From contig JAKBMG010000064.1 in NCBI GenBank assembly GCA_021831685.1, positions 1 through 57,384 on the forward strand: 57,384 bases of DNA, in the 5' to 3' direction. This document shows positions 46,746 to 55,282 of this stretch, piece after piece. The first letter of the stretch is position 1, and each line of letters begins with the position of its first letter. The DNA comes from Bacteroidota bacterium. Lineage in GTDB: Bacteria > Bacteroidota > Ignavibacteria > Ignavibacteriales > Ignavibacteriaceae. Below the pieces are notes generated by a model, which was not told the origin of the DNA, did no database searches, and worked only from the letters and a program-made list of their open reading frames with translations. The translations under genes were made by a program, and so were the position numbers.

Positions 46746-46980
46746 TTAATAAGAGTCTACCAATTGAAATTTTTCCAAAACTTTCTTTTTAAATATTTTA
46801 AGGATAACCAAAGATGCGTCCTTTCTGGGATCTGGGTCAAATGATAAAGTTCCTAGCTAATACATTATCCATTATCATAATATAATCTGATTTCAAAAAT
46901 TGTTTATCAAATTTATCCGGGCTCATTAATAGATGAGCAAAAAGTTTAAAATCTTTCCCATCTTTAGACAAAATTAAATT
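46746..46980 (-). pseudogene. Frameshifted gene remnant upstream of the membrane/vWA operon
   Basis: On the minus strand a coherent frame (NLILSKDGKDFKLFAHLL ... SDYIMIMDNVLARNF) runs from about 46980 to a stop near 46838. Another frame then continues sensibly (LSFDPDPRKDASLVILKI ...) to a stop at 46746. The DPDPRKDAS segment looks like the end of a protein kinase C-lobe. So a kinase-type gene may once have headed this operon; the call is weak. The rest of the 410-bp gap up to 47126 is AT-rich and shows no gene. Confidence 0.35.
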
Positions 46981-47126
46981 CTAAATGATATTGCGAAAAT
47001 CTTTAAAGATATTTGAATAAATATATTATTCTATTTAACTTAACATTAAGTGAATTGATAACTATTAATATTTTTAGGCAAATTCGAAAGTAATTTGCAT
47101 TTTGATTTTTATAATTTGGATAAGTT

Positions 47127-47591
47127 TTGAATCCTAAAAAAACATATGCTTCATTGCATGAAGTACATAAAGTAAAGAAAAAAGAAATTAAAAAATTTTC
47201 CCGCTCCGAAAAACTAAATGCTGCAATTGTAAAAAGAGAGTTAAAATTACACTATGGCTCAGTCTGGGGTATAGATGATAAGTCTGTACCTTTTGATGCA
47301 AAAAGAAAAGATGAAGATTTGAAAGAATCTCTAAGACCTTGTTTAGTGATTGAGACACCCAAATCATTTGAAGATTATGATTTAGTTGAAATGGCTCCCG
47401 GAACTACGCATTTTCATCCAGTAGGTATTGAATACCCTGAATGTTTAAGAGCCGATGTTCCACCGGAAGATTTATATAAAACTACTTATTTCCTTTTATA
47501 TCTTCGATGGTCTTCTGTTCAAAAGAACCTTTTCAGAAATCTGACTGAACTTTCAACAGAACTAAAGAATTTATTGATTAAATATTTATAG
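47127..47591 (+). CDS. Uncharacterised protein, tentative MazF/PemK-like fold
   Basis: Protein of 154 aa with a TTG start and a lysine-rich N-terminus. The middle (LHYGSVWGIDDKSV ... RPCLVIETPKSFEDYDLVEMAPGTTHF) follows the beta-barrel pattern of MazF/PemK proteins: a GxVW start, RPxxVI, and PGT. The usual toxin residues are not clearly present. It is the first gene of a four-gene plus-strand operon ending at 50749. A binding or regulatory role is as likely as toxicity. Confidence 0.4.
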   Translation: MNPKKTYASLHEVHKVKKKEIKKFSRSEKLNAAIVKRELKLHYGSVWGIDDKSVPFDAKRKDEDLKESLRPCLVIETPKSFEDYDLVEMAPGTTHFHPVGIEYPECLRADVPPEDLYKTTYFLLYLRWSSVQKNLFRNLTELSTELKNLLIKYL

Positions 47592-47666
47592 TCAGAGGTT
47601 ACCATTTTAACCGACTCATTACGAAAATTCTATAATAATAAAGAAAACTTAAAATTTGCAAATGCT

Positions 47667-48692
47667 TTGCTGGATGACCTGCTCAATTTTGCGCGAAATA
47701 AGTTGTATAGCATACAATCACGGTTTGCTGATTTTGATAATGATTTAATAGATATCACCAATTCTATAATTGAAGAATTACTGAAGTCATTTAATAGTGA
47801 TATTGTTGAAATTTGGGACGAAACAATTAATGTTACAGATAAAACAACTGAAGAAACAGAAAATAATAACGCAAGGATTCTAAGTTATTTATATTCCATC
47901 TTACGGACTGTTACAAATCAGTTTTTTAAGGGAACGGTATATGAGGAAGATATAAAGTTAACACAAATAGTTAGCGATCAAATAAAAATATTAGTAGAAA
48001 ATAATAATCTTTCTTTTCAATCAATAAATTATAAAAAATTATATTTTATATCTGGCAAAAATATTGCGGCAAAATATTATGATGAAGTTAAGTCTTATAC
48101 GGGTCCATTTATTAATATTTGGCGAGGGGAAAATAAAGAGGAAAGAAAACAGTTAAATCATGAATCAATTAAAAACGGTATTTTGGAAATTATTAGGACT
48201 TTAGAAGACTATAAGTTTTCAATCTCTGATATAAGTAGGATTATTAAAAATAATTCCAATTTCGATATCCCTGTTGAAAAAGTGGAACTCTTAAATGATG
48301 ATGGTGATAGGGATGATTCTAAAAACGAAGGAGAGAATGTATTCGTCGATAGTAGTAAAAAGCCTGATGAATTAGTAAATGAATATCGAAATAATGCTGT
48401 AAGATTCTTAGAAAAATTTGAAAACCTTTACCCTGATACTAAAAATGGTAAAAAAATTTTTAATGAAGATATTAAGATATTATACTGGAAATATGCCGAT
48501 AACGACTTGACTCAAGAACAAATAGCTTTAAGAGTCTTCAATAATAAGAAGCGCTTTCGTACAATTTCTACCAGGCTGGTTTCAATTAATAAAAAATTAA
48601 ATCTTCTTAAAAGCGTTAACATCTTTAATCCGGATACCGTTGAAATGAATGCCATTTTAGTACTAATTAAGAAAAGATTTATTATTAAATAA
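47667..48692 (+). CDS. Uncharacterised protein with C-terminal helix-turn-helix-like segment
   Basis: At least 341 aa from TTG 47667. The open frame continues upstream with protein-like sequence (TDSLRKFYNNKENLKFANAL) to a stop at 47589. No ATG/GTG/TTG exists there, only an ATT at 47604 with AGAGGT before it, so the true start may be ATT, giving 362 aa. The body is helical and acidic. The last about 70 residues (LYWKYADNDLTQEQIALRVF then NNKKRFRTISTRLVSI) resemble a helix-turn-helix of sigma-like or regulator type. Family not recognised. Confidence 0.5.
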   Translation: MLDDLLNFARNKLYSIQSRFADFDNDLIDITNSIIEELLKSFNSDIVEIWDETINVTDKTTEETENNNARILSYLYSILRTVTNQFFKGTVYEEDIKLTQIVSDQIKILVENNNLSFQSINYKKLYFISGKNIAAKYYDEVKSYTGPFINIWRGENKEERKQLNHESIKNGILEIIRTLEDYKFSISDISRIIKNNSNFDIPVEKVELLNDDGDRDDSKNEGENVFVDSSKKPDELVNEYRNNAVRFLEKFENLYPDTKNGKKIFNEDIKILYWKYADNDLTQEQIALRVFNNKKRFRTISTRLVSINKKLNLLKSVNIFNPDTVEMNAILVLIKKRFIIK

Positions 48693-48701
48693 GTAATTTA
48701 T

Positions 48702-49610
48702 ATGTTAAATGGAATTGAAGTGGAAAATAAGTTCCTTAAAAATTTATTGAACAAACCTAAAGAATTTAAGCCCGGACAAGTTTGGCTGCTTAAAAGAGAT
48801 TCTGATGAGTACCTCCCAATTGAAGTTGTATTAACTGATTCGCAATATACTGATAAAATTGGGATTGTACGTGGGGCTGCCTTATCAAGAGTTAATAACG
48901 GTGGCGATACTCATGATGTAATATTAAATAAGAAAAATTACCCGGATACTTTCCCTAATGGAAGGGTTTGCTTAAGATTAACAGACTGTGCTTTTCCTAA
49001 AGATAAGCTGGAGTTTTTTATAGATGAACTGACTAAGAGTGACTGGAATAAGGTAAAACAATCTCTCAATATTAAAGATTCTTTCCATACTGAAGCACAA
49101 TTGGAATTAGTAGGCAGCCTTATAGAAAGACTTTCCCTATTTCGATCTGAGGCTACTGCCTTATATGAAAAATGGCTTGACTCTCAAAATAAAATTTTAC
49201 TTCTCGTTATTCTTTCAATTATTAATAAAACTAAAACAATCCGAAGTTATTATCGTTTAACCGGTTCCAGCCTTGACGAAACCATTTCATTGGATGAGCT
49301 TTGGTCTAAAGTCGAAAAAAATAAAGATAAAGCCATCTGCTTATTTGAAGATAAAATTTTAATAGTTGATTTTATTATGCTTGATAATCTTCCGCATCTA
49401 ATTTTCTATTCCTCTGTTAAATCAACTATTAACTCTATTGAATTAACAAAAGGCAATAGAACTGTTAAATCGGCTGATGTTGAATTCTCTATTATTAAAG
49501 ATGGAAAGTTTATAACTCCTTTAGATCCTTCTCTGCTTGAAGCCGGTGAATGGATACTTAAATTTAATATTAATAAAGAACAAAAAACTATTCTTCTAAG
49601 GATAGAATGA
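48702..49610 (+). CDS. Uncharacterised protein, middle of the Lon-like operon
   Basis: Protein of 302 aa, not recognised. N-terminal FKPGQVWLLKRD then LPIEVVLTDSQYTDKIGIVRGAAL suggests a small beta-domain. Residues about 130-165 are helical. The C-terminal third has DGKFITPLDPSLLEAGEWILKF, a beta-sandwich pattern. It starts 9 nt after the previous gene and overlaps the next by 4 nt, so the products are made together and probably interact. Confidence 0.5.
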   Translation: MLNGIEVENKFLKNLLNKPKEFKPGQVWLLKRDSDEYLPIEVVLTDSQYTDKIGIVRGAALSRVNNGGDTHDVILNKKNYPDTFPNGRVCLRLTDCAFPKDKLEFFIDELTKSDWNKVKQSLNIKDSFHTEAQLELVGSLIERLSLFRSEATALYEKWLDSQNKILLLVILSIINKTKTIRSYYRLTGSSLDETISLDELWSKVEKNKDKAICLFEDKILIVDFIMLDNLPHLIFYSSVKSTINSIELTKGNRTVKSADVEFSIIKDGKFITPLDPSLLEAGEWILKFNINKEQKTILLRIE

Positions 49611-50749
49611 TGATTAATTTATTTTATCCCGATTCTCTTAAAGATGAAGGAAATTACAACCAGGCAATTGCAGCCTATCATAAAACGCTGTTAAATAATT
49701 TGAGTTTAAGAGAGAAAGCTGATGTTAACCAAAAAATTGCAGCAGCTAAAGGTTTTTATATCTCCGTGGCTAATATTTCCGTTGGTGAAGTCTTTTTCCC
49801 CGTAATAAATGAAGCTAATTCAAGAGGAATAGTATTAACAGGCAAAGTAAGTCTGAATGAAGATAATAAACTATCCGATGAACTTACTGAAAGATGGCAG
49901 AAAATTAAAAAGATTACTGCAAATTTTCTTGATAAATATTTGTTTGAAAATATTAAGACTGTAATGGCTCTTGATTGGGGAATCGAACAATACAATTATT
50001 CTATCAAGACTATTCCAAATTCTAAAATTGATTTAGATGAATTGGTTGAAGGTGAATCTGTAGAACTTGCAATGTTCATCTCTCTTGTGTCCTTTATTAT
50101 AAACAAAAACATTGGTAATACTTTTGCTTTTACAGGTAAAGTAAATGATAATTTTTCCGTTGGTTTTGTTACACGAATTCAAGAGAAAAATAATGTAATA
50201 AGTGCTGAAAGACCAATGGTTAAAAAGTTCATTGTTCCTTTCGGTAGCAAAACAAATACTAAATTCCAGGTAGAGTTAAATACTCTTGAAAAAGTTGTTA
50301 AAATCGTTTTCCCAAATTTCAATAAAATGCTAATAAAAAAGCAAAATGATATAGGTAATAGAAGAATTACTTTGAATACATATAAAACTACAGCTATGGA
50401 TAGGAAGAAACATTGGGTTGTTAAATTCACACATCAAGATTTACAAAATTCTGAAGCAACAAAAATTCATGATTTTCTTAAAAATAATGCTGAACATTAT
50501 ATTAAAGCAGATGGTGTTATTATTGATGGATTGCTTATTACTTATGCTATCCCAATGCTTGTGTCATTAAGAGAAGTAACAAATCATATATCTGACTTTA
50601 TTGCCGTCCGCTATGGTCGTAATATCAAAAATGGTTTTGCAGAAGCTTTTGTTATTAGAACAAAAAATATAGGCGGCTCAAGATTTGTCGGTGAGCATTT
50701 TGAATATAAAATTAATCCCGAATATGAGCATGTAAAAACCATAACATAA
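49607..50749 (+). CDS. Lon S16-like domain protein lacking the catalytic Lys
   Basis: Protein of 380 aa. Residues about 115-215 follow the Lon protease domain: EGESVELAMFISLVSFI corresponds to the DGPSAGxAM helix with Ser151 in the nucleophile position. TFAFTGKVNDNFSVGFV corresponds to the MTGEI strand, then IQEKNNVISA to LKEKLLAA, with Gln192 where the dyad Lys should be. The C-terminal domain (from about 265) has VIIDGLLITYAIPMLVSL then DFIAVRYGRNIKNGFAEAFV, whose pattern recalls Csx3-type domains. If so, this would be a nucleotide-sensing pseudo-protease; both assignments are pattern-based. Confidence 0.45.
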   Translation: MMINLFYPDSLKDEGNYNQAIAAYHKTLLNNLSLREKADVNQKIAAAKGFYISVANISVGEVFFPVINEANSRGIVLTGKVSLNEDNKLSDELTERWQKIKKITANFLDKYLFENIKTVMALDWGIEQYNYSIKTIPNSKIDLDELVEGESVELAMFISLVSFIINKNIGNTFAFTGKVNDNFSVGFVTRIQEKNNVISAERPMVKKFIVPFGSKTNTKFQVELNTLEKVVKIVFPNFNKMLIKKQNDIGNRRITLNTYKTTAMDRKKHWVVKFTHQDLQNSEATKIHDFLKNNAEHYIKADGVIIDGLLITYAIPMLVSLREVTNHISDFIAVRYGRNIKNGFAEAFVIRTKNIGGSRFVGEHFEYKINPEYEHVKTIT

Positions 50750-50985
50750 ATACAATTATTCTGTTTACAAACTCATAATTGTTCCTAACCACTTCTTTTC
50801 ATTTTAACTTTACTTCGAACATTATTTCTATGCAGAAATGGATTCCATTCTTTTCTCCGAGTTGAAAATCCATGCCCCTTCATTAATCATAAAATCCGAA
50901 AACTGTGAAAAAAATATTTGTAAATAGTTTGGAGAAATATCAAACTCCACACTCCTATCAAGTAAAATAATGGAGTTATAAAGAA

Positions 50986-51330
50986 ATGCCGAAGAATGAT
51001 ATTCAAGATAAAATAAAAATACTGGTGAGACATTTATCTGAAAAGAAATTATCTCGTCCTTTATATGTTCGCTTCAGAACCCATAAGCAAAATTTAATCT
51101 TGCCGGTAAATGATATTGCAGTAGTTCCTAACGGTTTAGTAGTATATACTGGCAATGCAAAATATTTCTTCAAATATCTAGATTTTAAAGTAATAACAGG
51201 GATTGAAGCCTTATGCGACAGTCAAAGAAAACCATTTTTTCTAAATGATTTTAATGAAGTTGGTGTTAAGGAAGAACTAATTCCTAATTCAGAGTTACTT
51301 AACAAGATAAATAATTTACTTTCGACTTAG
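50986..51330 (+). CDS. Uncharacterised small protein
   Basis: Protein of 114 aa, not recognised. Helical, basic start (IQDKIKILVRHLSEKKLSRP), then strands (LYVRFRTHKQNLILPVND; AVVPNGLVVYTGNAKYFF) and a helical end. The 236-bp gap before it shows no other gene. The AT-rich coding style matches its neighbours. No functional clue. Confidence 0.55.
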   Translation: MPKNDIQDKIKILVRHLSEKKLSRPLYVRFRTHKQNLILPVNDIAVVPNGLVVYTGNAKYFFKYLDFKVITGIEALCDSQRKPFFLNDFNEVGVKEELIPNSELLNKINNLLST

Positions 51331-51361
51331 AACAGCTATTGCCCGTTTATACTGTTGGGGC

Positions 51362-51652
51362 ATGACGGCAAGGGATTATTTCTCTCATTATAACCCGGAA
51401 GGCTTAACAATTGCCGAGCGGCTTACAAAAGCTAAAGTAGAATGGTCTATTGTCGGCGAAAATATTGCAGTGGGTGATGATGTCGCTGCCGCTCATATTG
51501 GTTTTATGGAGGAACCTCCATTTAAGGAAAATCATCGCTCCATTGTTTTAGATAACCGGTTTACACATTGTGGTATCGGGGTTATTCGCCCTGCAGATGG
51601 TTTATCCTTTGTTTCGGAAATATTTTTTAAGCCAAAAGATTTTAAGAATTAA
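51362..51652 (+). pseudogene. Truncated CAP/SCP-domain protein
   Basis: Ninety-six residues match the second half of a CAP (SCP/PR1) domain: TARDYFSHYNPEGLTIAERL, VGENIAVGDD, and FKENHRSIVLDNRFTHCGIGV. The first helix and any signal peptide are missing; upstream in-frame codons to 51311 (including RTAIARLYCWG) do not supply them. CAP proteins are normally secreted, so this is likely a remnant, or a protein that lost export. Confidence 0.6.
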
Positions 51653-51675
51653 TATTTTCAATTGGAGTCATAGGT

Positions 51676-51849
51676 ATGTTCGAAATGATTTTAATATTTC
51701 TAAACTCATTATATTTAGCCAAAAGGACCCGGCATCCTTCCAAAAATATTCTTAAAGGATGTCTTTTCGTTCTTATTTCTCCTTTCATACTTTTAATTCT
51801 TTTTGCTGTTTTGCTAAAAGGTTGTGCGGCAATTTTAAGCGTTAGGTAA
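51676..51849 (+). CDS. Small predicted membrane protein
   Basis: Fifty-seven codons from ATG 51676, preceded by GGAG 10 nt upstream. Sequence: an amphipathic start (MFEMILIFLNSLYLAKR), a basic stretch, then a clear membrane helix (GCLFVLISPFILLILFAVLL). No family recognised. Its coding status rests on the ribosome-binding site and the hydrophobic pattern. Confidence 0.35.
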   Translation: MFEMILIFLNSLYLAKRTRHPSKNILKGCLFVLISPFILLILFAVLLKGCAAILSVR

Positions 51850-51920
51850 ACGATGATTATTATATAGAATCTTTAGCTAAATTTTTGATTCTTATAAACT
51901 CAAACTGGAGAAATAATATT

Positions 51921-52091
51921 GTGCCAAAAGTTAAATGTGTATTTTGCTCCAAAGTTGAATGGTCAGAGAAAATGTATTATTGTAACCATTGCAAATTTTG
52001 GATATGCGGTAGCTGTGTAGAAAAATCTGGATTTTTAGGCACTGGTGCTTTTAAGTGTTCAAGATGCCATCATAAATTATTTGATAAATAA
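51921..52091 (+). CDS. Small zinc-ribbon protein
   Basis: Fifty-six residues from GTG 51921, chosen because GGAG lies 10 nt upstream and the earlier in-frame ATG at 51885 adds unrelated residues. Four Cys pairs or knuckles (CVFC, CNHC, CGSC, CSRC) plus HH predict a double zinc-binding fold of treble-clef or RING-like type. Probably a protein- or nucleic-acid-binding adaptor; partner unknown. Confidence 0.55.
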   Translation: MPKVKCVFCSKVEWSEKMYYCNHCKFWICGSCVEKSGFLGTGAFKCSRCHHKLFDK

Positions 52092-52146
52092 ATTTTTAAA
52101 CGTAATTTTTACTCACTCAAAAAATAATTATGGTTAAATTTATCTT

Positions 52147-52473
52147 ATGAATTACAATGATGCTTTAAATATTTATTCTTCAATCAAAGGTACCTCTCTT
52201 ATTAAATTGAAATCAGATTTAATTAAATCAGCTGTAAGATATTCACGTCTGCGTGTTGAATGGCGTTTAATTGATCTTGAAAGACGTAAAAATTTAAGCC
52301 AGGAGAGAACTTCTGCTCACAATGCTTTTATCGATTCATGTAATATACTCGGTAGAGAAATGGCTAAAATCGGTGAAAATAATAGATGGCGTGTACTACT
52401 TGGAAGCGAAAGAGAAACAATCGGCGATTTCGCATGCTACCTAAATTGCATCCTCGGTATTGAAGCAGGCTAA
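52147..52473 (+). CDS. Uncharacterised helical protein
   Basis: Protein of 108 aa, all-helical pattern with a basic middle (YSRLRVEWRLIDLERRKNLS) and a more polar end (GSERETIGDFACYLNCILG). Similar small proteins of about this size occur in Bacteroidota accessory regions, but I do not recognise a family. No operon partner is obvious. Confidence 0.5.
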   Translation: MNYNDALNIYSSIKGTSLIKLKSDLIKSAVRYSRLRVEWRLIDLERRKNLSQERTSAHNAFIDSCNILGREMAKIGENNRWRVLLGSERETIGDFACYLNCILGIEAG

Positions 52474-52848
52474 ATAGGTTTTTTAATTGAAAGGAAGCAT
52501 TCCATTCCTTCATTTGTCAATTTTTAACGATGTAATTTTAGTCAAAGTAATCTTTAATCCTTCCCGAACTCTAAAGTGCTTCTAACTTACCTATTCTAAT
52601 TCTTGCCTCTCAAAAAAAATCAAACTCTACTAAAAATCTGTCCGCAAATTTGTCGAATATTATCCTCCGTAGCATAGTATACCAAACTGCGCATCTCTAA
52701 TGACAAAGTCAACTCAAGCTCCTCAAGAATCTCAATGCTAATAATTGATAAATCAGAAAGAATGAAGAATTCTTGACTTATTCTTGAAAATTCATTGACT
52801 TTGATTCTTGCTCATATTAGATTAATTGAAAAATTTGAAGGTTTTCCG
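52474..52848. other. 375-bp gap with a possible minus-strand remnant
   Basis: No intact gene. On the minus strand 52813-52620 a frame without a start codon reads sensibly (EFSRISQEFFILSDLSIISI ... YYATEDNIRQICGQIFSRV) and ends at a TGA at 52620-52622, which may be a gene fragment. The rest is AT-rich. The next plus-strand item is the broken DUF499-like gene. Confidence 0.25.
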
Positions 52849-53225
52849 ATGAGCTACTCAAATATATTGACACCGCGTAGTGAAGTTCTTAAAGGCGAAG
52901 GTATTCAAGGTGTAATTGATCTTGAAAATCTTCGAAACCAAAAAAGAAAACACTTGAATCATCACCAAAAGAATTTTTAGACCTTACCTTTCCGACAAGT
53001 GATATTAAATATGTTCTTGAGAAGCTGAATGAAAGGTATAATCCCTCTTCTCAAACAGCGGGATTATTTTTATTAGAAGGATTCAAAGGCATTGGAAAAT
53101 CACATCTCGAATTGCTGATATATCATTTACTTTCAAGCCTGGAATTAGCAAATCAATGGTTAAATATCCAAAATATAAACTTCAAATTGCCTAACGATAT
53201 TATAGTTCTGAGATGGAAATGTTAA
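52849..53225 (+). pseudogene. Truncated, frameshifted DUF499-like ATPase
   Basis: From ATG 52849 (MSYSNILTPRSEVLKGEG) one frame runs to about 52955. Then a one-base shift is needed to continue ESSPKEFLDLTFPTSDI ... AGLFLLEGFKGIGKSHLELL to a stop at 53223. The order TPRxEVL, EFLxxTFPT, Walker A-like GFKGIGKSH, and YHLLSSL is that of DUF499 ATPases, predicted phage-defence proteins of about 1000 aa. Only the first about 125 residues remain. A DUF1156-like start lies 0.8 kb downstream, the usual partner. Confidence 0.6.
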
Positions 53226-53274
53226 CTCCGTGGCCCGTTATAAAAGAGATTAGTTATTCAAAGGAGTAATAATT

Positions 53275-53541
53275 ATGTCAAAGATAAGACAACAGGATAA
53301 AAAAGAAAAAATTGTAACAATTCTCGACAAGAATATTGTCAGGAAGATTAAAGACCGCTCTTATAAAGAAGGAAGATCAATAAGTCAAATTATCCAGGAT
53401 GCGATTCTTAAATATGAAGACCTTGAACCGACAAAACTTGAATTAAGAAAGTCAGCTGTAAATAGGTTCTGCTCAAAGCCATTTAATCTTAATCAAAGCG
53501 ATATTGAAGAATTATTAATAGAAGATTATTACGAACAATAA
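53275..53541 (+). CDS. Ribbon-helix-helix antitoxin-like protein
   Basis: Protein of 88 aa with an RHH DNA-binding N-terminus (EKIVTILDKNIVRKIKDRSY and KEGRSISQIIQDAILKYED) and an acidic C-terminal tail, which in VapB-like antitoxins binds the toxin. The broken PIN-domain gene starts right at its stop, so the pair was once a toxin-antitoxin module inserted between DUF499 and DUF1156 genes. The antitoxin itself is intact. Confidence 0.7.
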   Translation: MSKIRQQDKKEKIVTILDKNIVRKIKDRSYKEGRSISQIIQDAILKYEDLEPTKLELRKSAVNRFCSKPFNLNQSDIEELLIEDYYEQ

Positions 53542-54043
53542 ATTTATTACAAATACCCCAACAACAGCCGGTTTTAATAGATACTAATATCTTCGTATAT
53601 GCTGCTCAGAGAAGTTCTCTTCAATGTATTAAACTTTTAGAGAATTTTGCAAACGAGGAACTGTACGGTATAATTCCTACTCATATACTTGTAGAATTAA
53701 CACATGTAGTAATGCTCGCCGAAGCAAGAGACTTAGACATGATTAAAGGTTCTAATCCGGCAAAGCAGCCATCGGAAAATCCGAATAAAATAAAAGCATT
53801 AAATAGATATGAATCGTTAATCCGTGATCTTTTATCTATCGGATTAAAATTAGAATCTCTGCAAAGGGAAGACTTTATAACCGCAATGACGCTTCAACGA
53901 CACTCAACGGATTGTTAACTAACGACGCTTTATTTCTAGCTGTTGCTACAAGACTTCGAGTCAATGCTATAGTTTCAGCCGATTCTATTTTCAGAAATGT
54001 TCAAGGAATTATTCTTTATGCACCGGATGATATAAATGGATAA
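53541..54043 (+). pseudogene. PIN-domain toxin, frameshifted and without start codon
   Basis: Reading from about 53541: QPVLIDTNIFVYAAQRSS (first PIN Asp), IIPTHILVELTHVV (Glu), then a shift near 53880 into NRNDASTTLNGLLTNDALFL (Asp) and VNAIVSADSIFRNVQG (last Asp), stop at 54041. All four acidic PIN residues are still encoded but in two frames. There is no ATG, GTG or TTG in frame before the domain. So the VapC-like ribonuclease is inactivated while its antitoxin survives. Confidence 0.65.
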
Positions 54044-54152
54044 TAAAAAACGAGCTATAGAAGAATCTTTTCCTATTGTTGAAATAAATAAACTTTCTGT
54101 TCCTGAACGGAAAGCATTTAAGCCAATATATAAAATGCACAAGCAGAACTAA
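54036..54152 (+). pseudogene. N-terminal stub of a DUF1156-type DNA methyltransferase
   Basis: ATG 54036 overlaps the PIN stop by 8 nt and encodes 38 residues: KKRAIEESFPIVEINKLSV, then KAFKPIYKMHKQN. This is the start of DUF1156 methylases, which continue MHKWWARR; here the sequence leaves the family right after MHK. Partner of DUF499 proteins in a predicted defence cluster. Deleted to a stub. Confidence 0.5.
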
Positions 54153-54230
54153 ACTGGCAGCAGAGGACATAGTAGTCCCGAAAGAAAAGTGTTATATTTG
54201 CAATAGTAAAAATGATTTAATTGTAATTTT

Positions 54231-55226
54231 ATGTTTTCAGTTGGAAAAATAAATATTGAGAAAGCCATCCTTCTTGCTCCTATGGAAGATATCTCGGATG
54301 TTTCTTTTCGTTTGGTTTGTAAAGAACTTGGCGCAGATGTAGTATACACTGAATTTGTAAATTCAGAAGGTTTGATAAGAAAATCTGAAAAAACTCATAA
54401 GAAATTAGAAATAATTGAAGAAGAACGTCCTGTTGGTATACAAATTTATGGCAGTGGAATTGACTCAATGGCTTCAGCAGCTAAAATTGCGGAGAAAAAA
54501 AATCCAGACCTAATTGATATTAATGCAGGCTGCTGGGTTAAAAATGTTGTTGCACATGGTGCCGGTGCCGGATTGCTAAAAGACCCGCCGTTTATGCAAA
54601 AATTAGTTAAAGAAGTTGTTGACTCGGTCTCTCTTCCTGTTACAGTGAAAACACGTCTTGGATTGGATAACGATAGCATCCAAATTTTAGATGTTGCGAA
54701 ACGTCTGGAAGACGTTGGGGTCAAAGCTTTAACTATCCATTGTAGAACAAGAGTAATGGGACACAAAGGTGAAGCCGACTGGGATTGGATACCGCGAATC
54801 AAAGAAGTTGTTAAAATCCCTGTTGTAGTGAATGGAAATGTTCTGACACCTCAAGACGTACAAAAAGCGTTTAACGAAACGGGCGCGGACGGTGTCATGA
54901 TTGCCCGCGGCGCTATAGGCAATCCGTGGATTTTTTATGAAGCTAAACAAATTCTAAACCATGGCAGCATAACTTCTATTGTTGATGAAAATCTTAAGAT
55001 TAAAACTTGTTTACGGCATCTGCATCTTGCTATAAAAGTAAAAGGCGAAAAACGAGCCGTTTTGGAACACAGAAAATTTTATTCCGGTTATCTGAAAGGT
55101 TTACCTTTCGCTTCACAGATAAGAAAGGAATTAATGGCTATTATGGAATATAATTTTGTGGAAGATATCTTACTCAAATATCTCGAAAGACTACAAAACG
55201 AACCCGTAGAAGAAGTAATAACCTAG
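54231..55226 (+). CDS. dusB: tRNA-dihydrouridine synthase, DusB-like
   Basis: FMN enzyme of 331 aa that reduces uridines in tRNA D-loops. LLAPMEDISDVSFRLVCKE, INAGCWVKNVVAHGAGAGLL with the catalytic Cys101, VKTRLGLD, LTIHCRTRVMGHKGEADWDW and GVMIARGAIGNPWIF are the family blocks. Typical Dus proteins have GCPVKK at the Cys; here it is GCWVKN, a modest deviation seen in this clade. First gene of the right-hand chromosomal block. Confidence 0.93.
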   Translation: MFSVGKINIEKAILLAPMEDISDVSFRLVCKELGADVVYTEFVNSEGLIRKSEKTHKKLEIIEEERPVGIQIYGSGIDSMASAAKIAEKKNPDLIDINAGCWVKNVVAHGAGAGLLKDPPFMQKLVKEVVDSVSLPVTVKTRLGLDNDSIQILDVAKRLEDVGVKALTIHCRTRVMGHKGEADWDWIPRIKEVVKIPVVVNGNVLTPQDVQKAFNETGADGVMIARGAIGNPWIFYEAKQILNHGSITSIVDENLKIKTCLRHLHLAIKVKGEKRAVLEHRKFYSGYLKGLPFASQIRKELMAIMEYNFVEDILLKYLERLQNEPVEEVIT

Positions 55227-55282
55227 TATTTCACGGTCCCAATTTTGTAACCACCAAAAACAATTAATACTTTGGAAAAACT

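Noticed and set aside
47127-47591. A MazF toxin with an antitoxin partner
   Set aside because: Only the general barrel pattern fits, catalytic residues are not clear, and the next gene is a 341-aa protein and not a small antitoxin.
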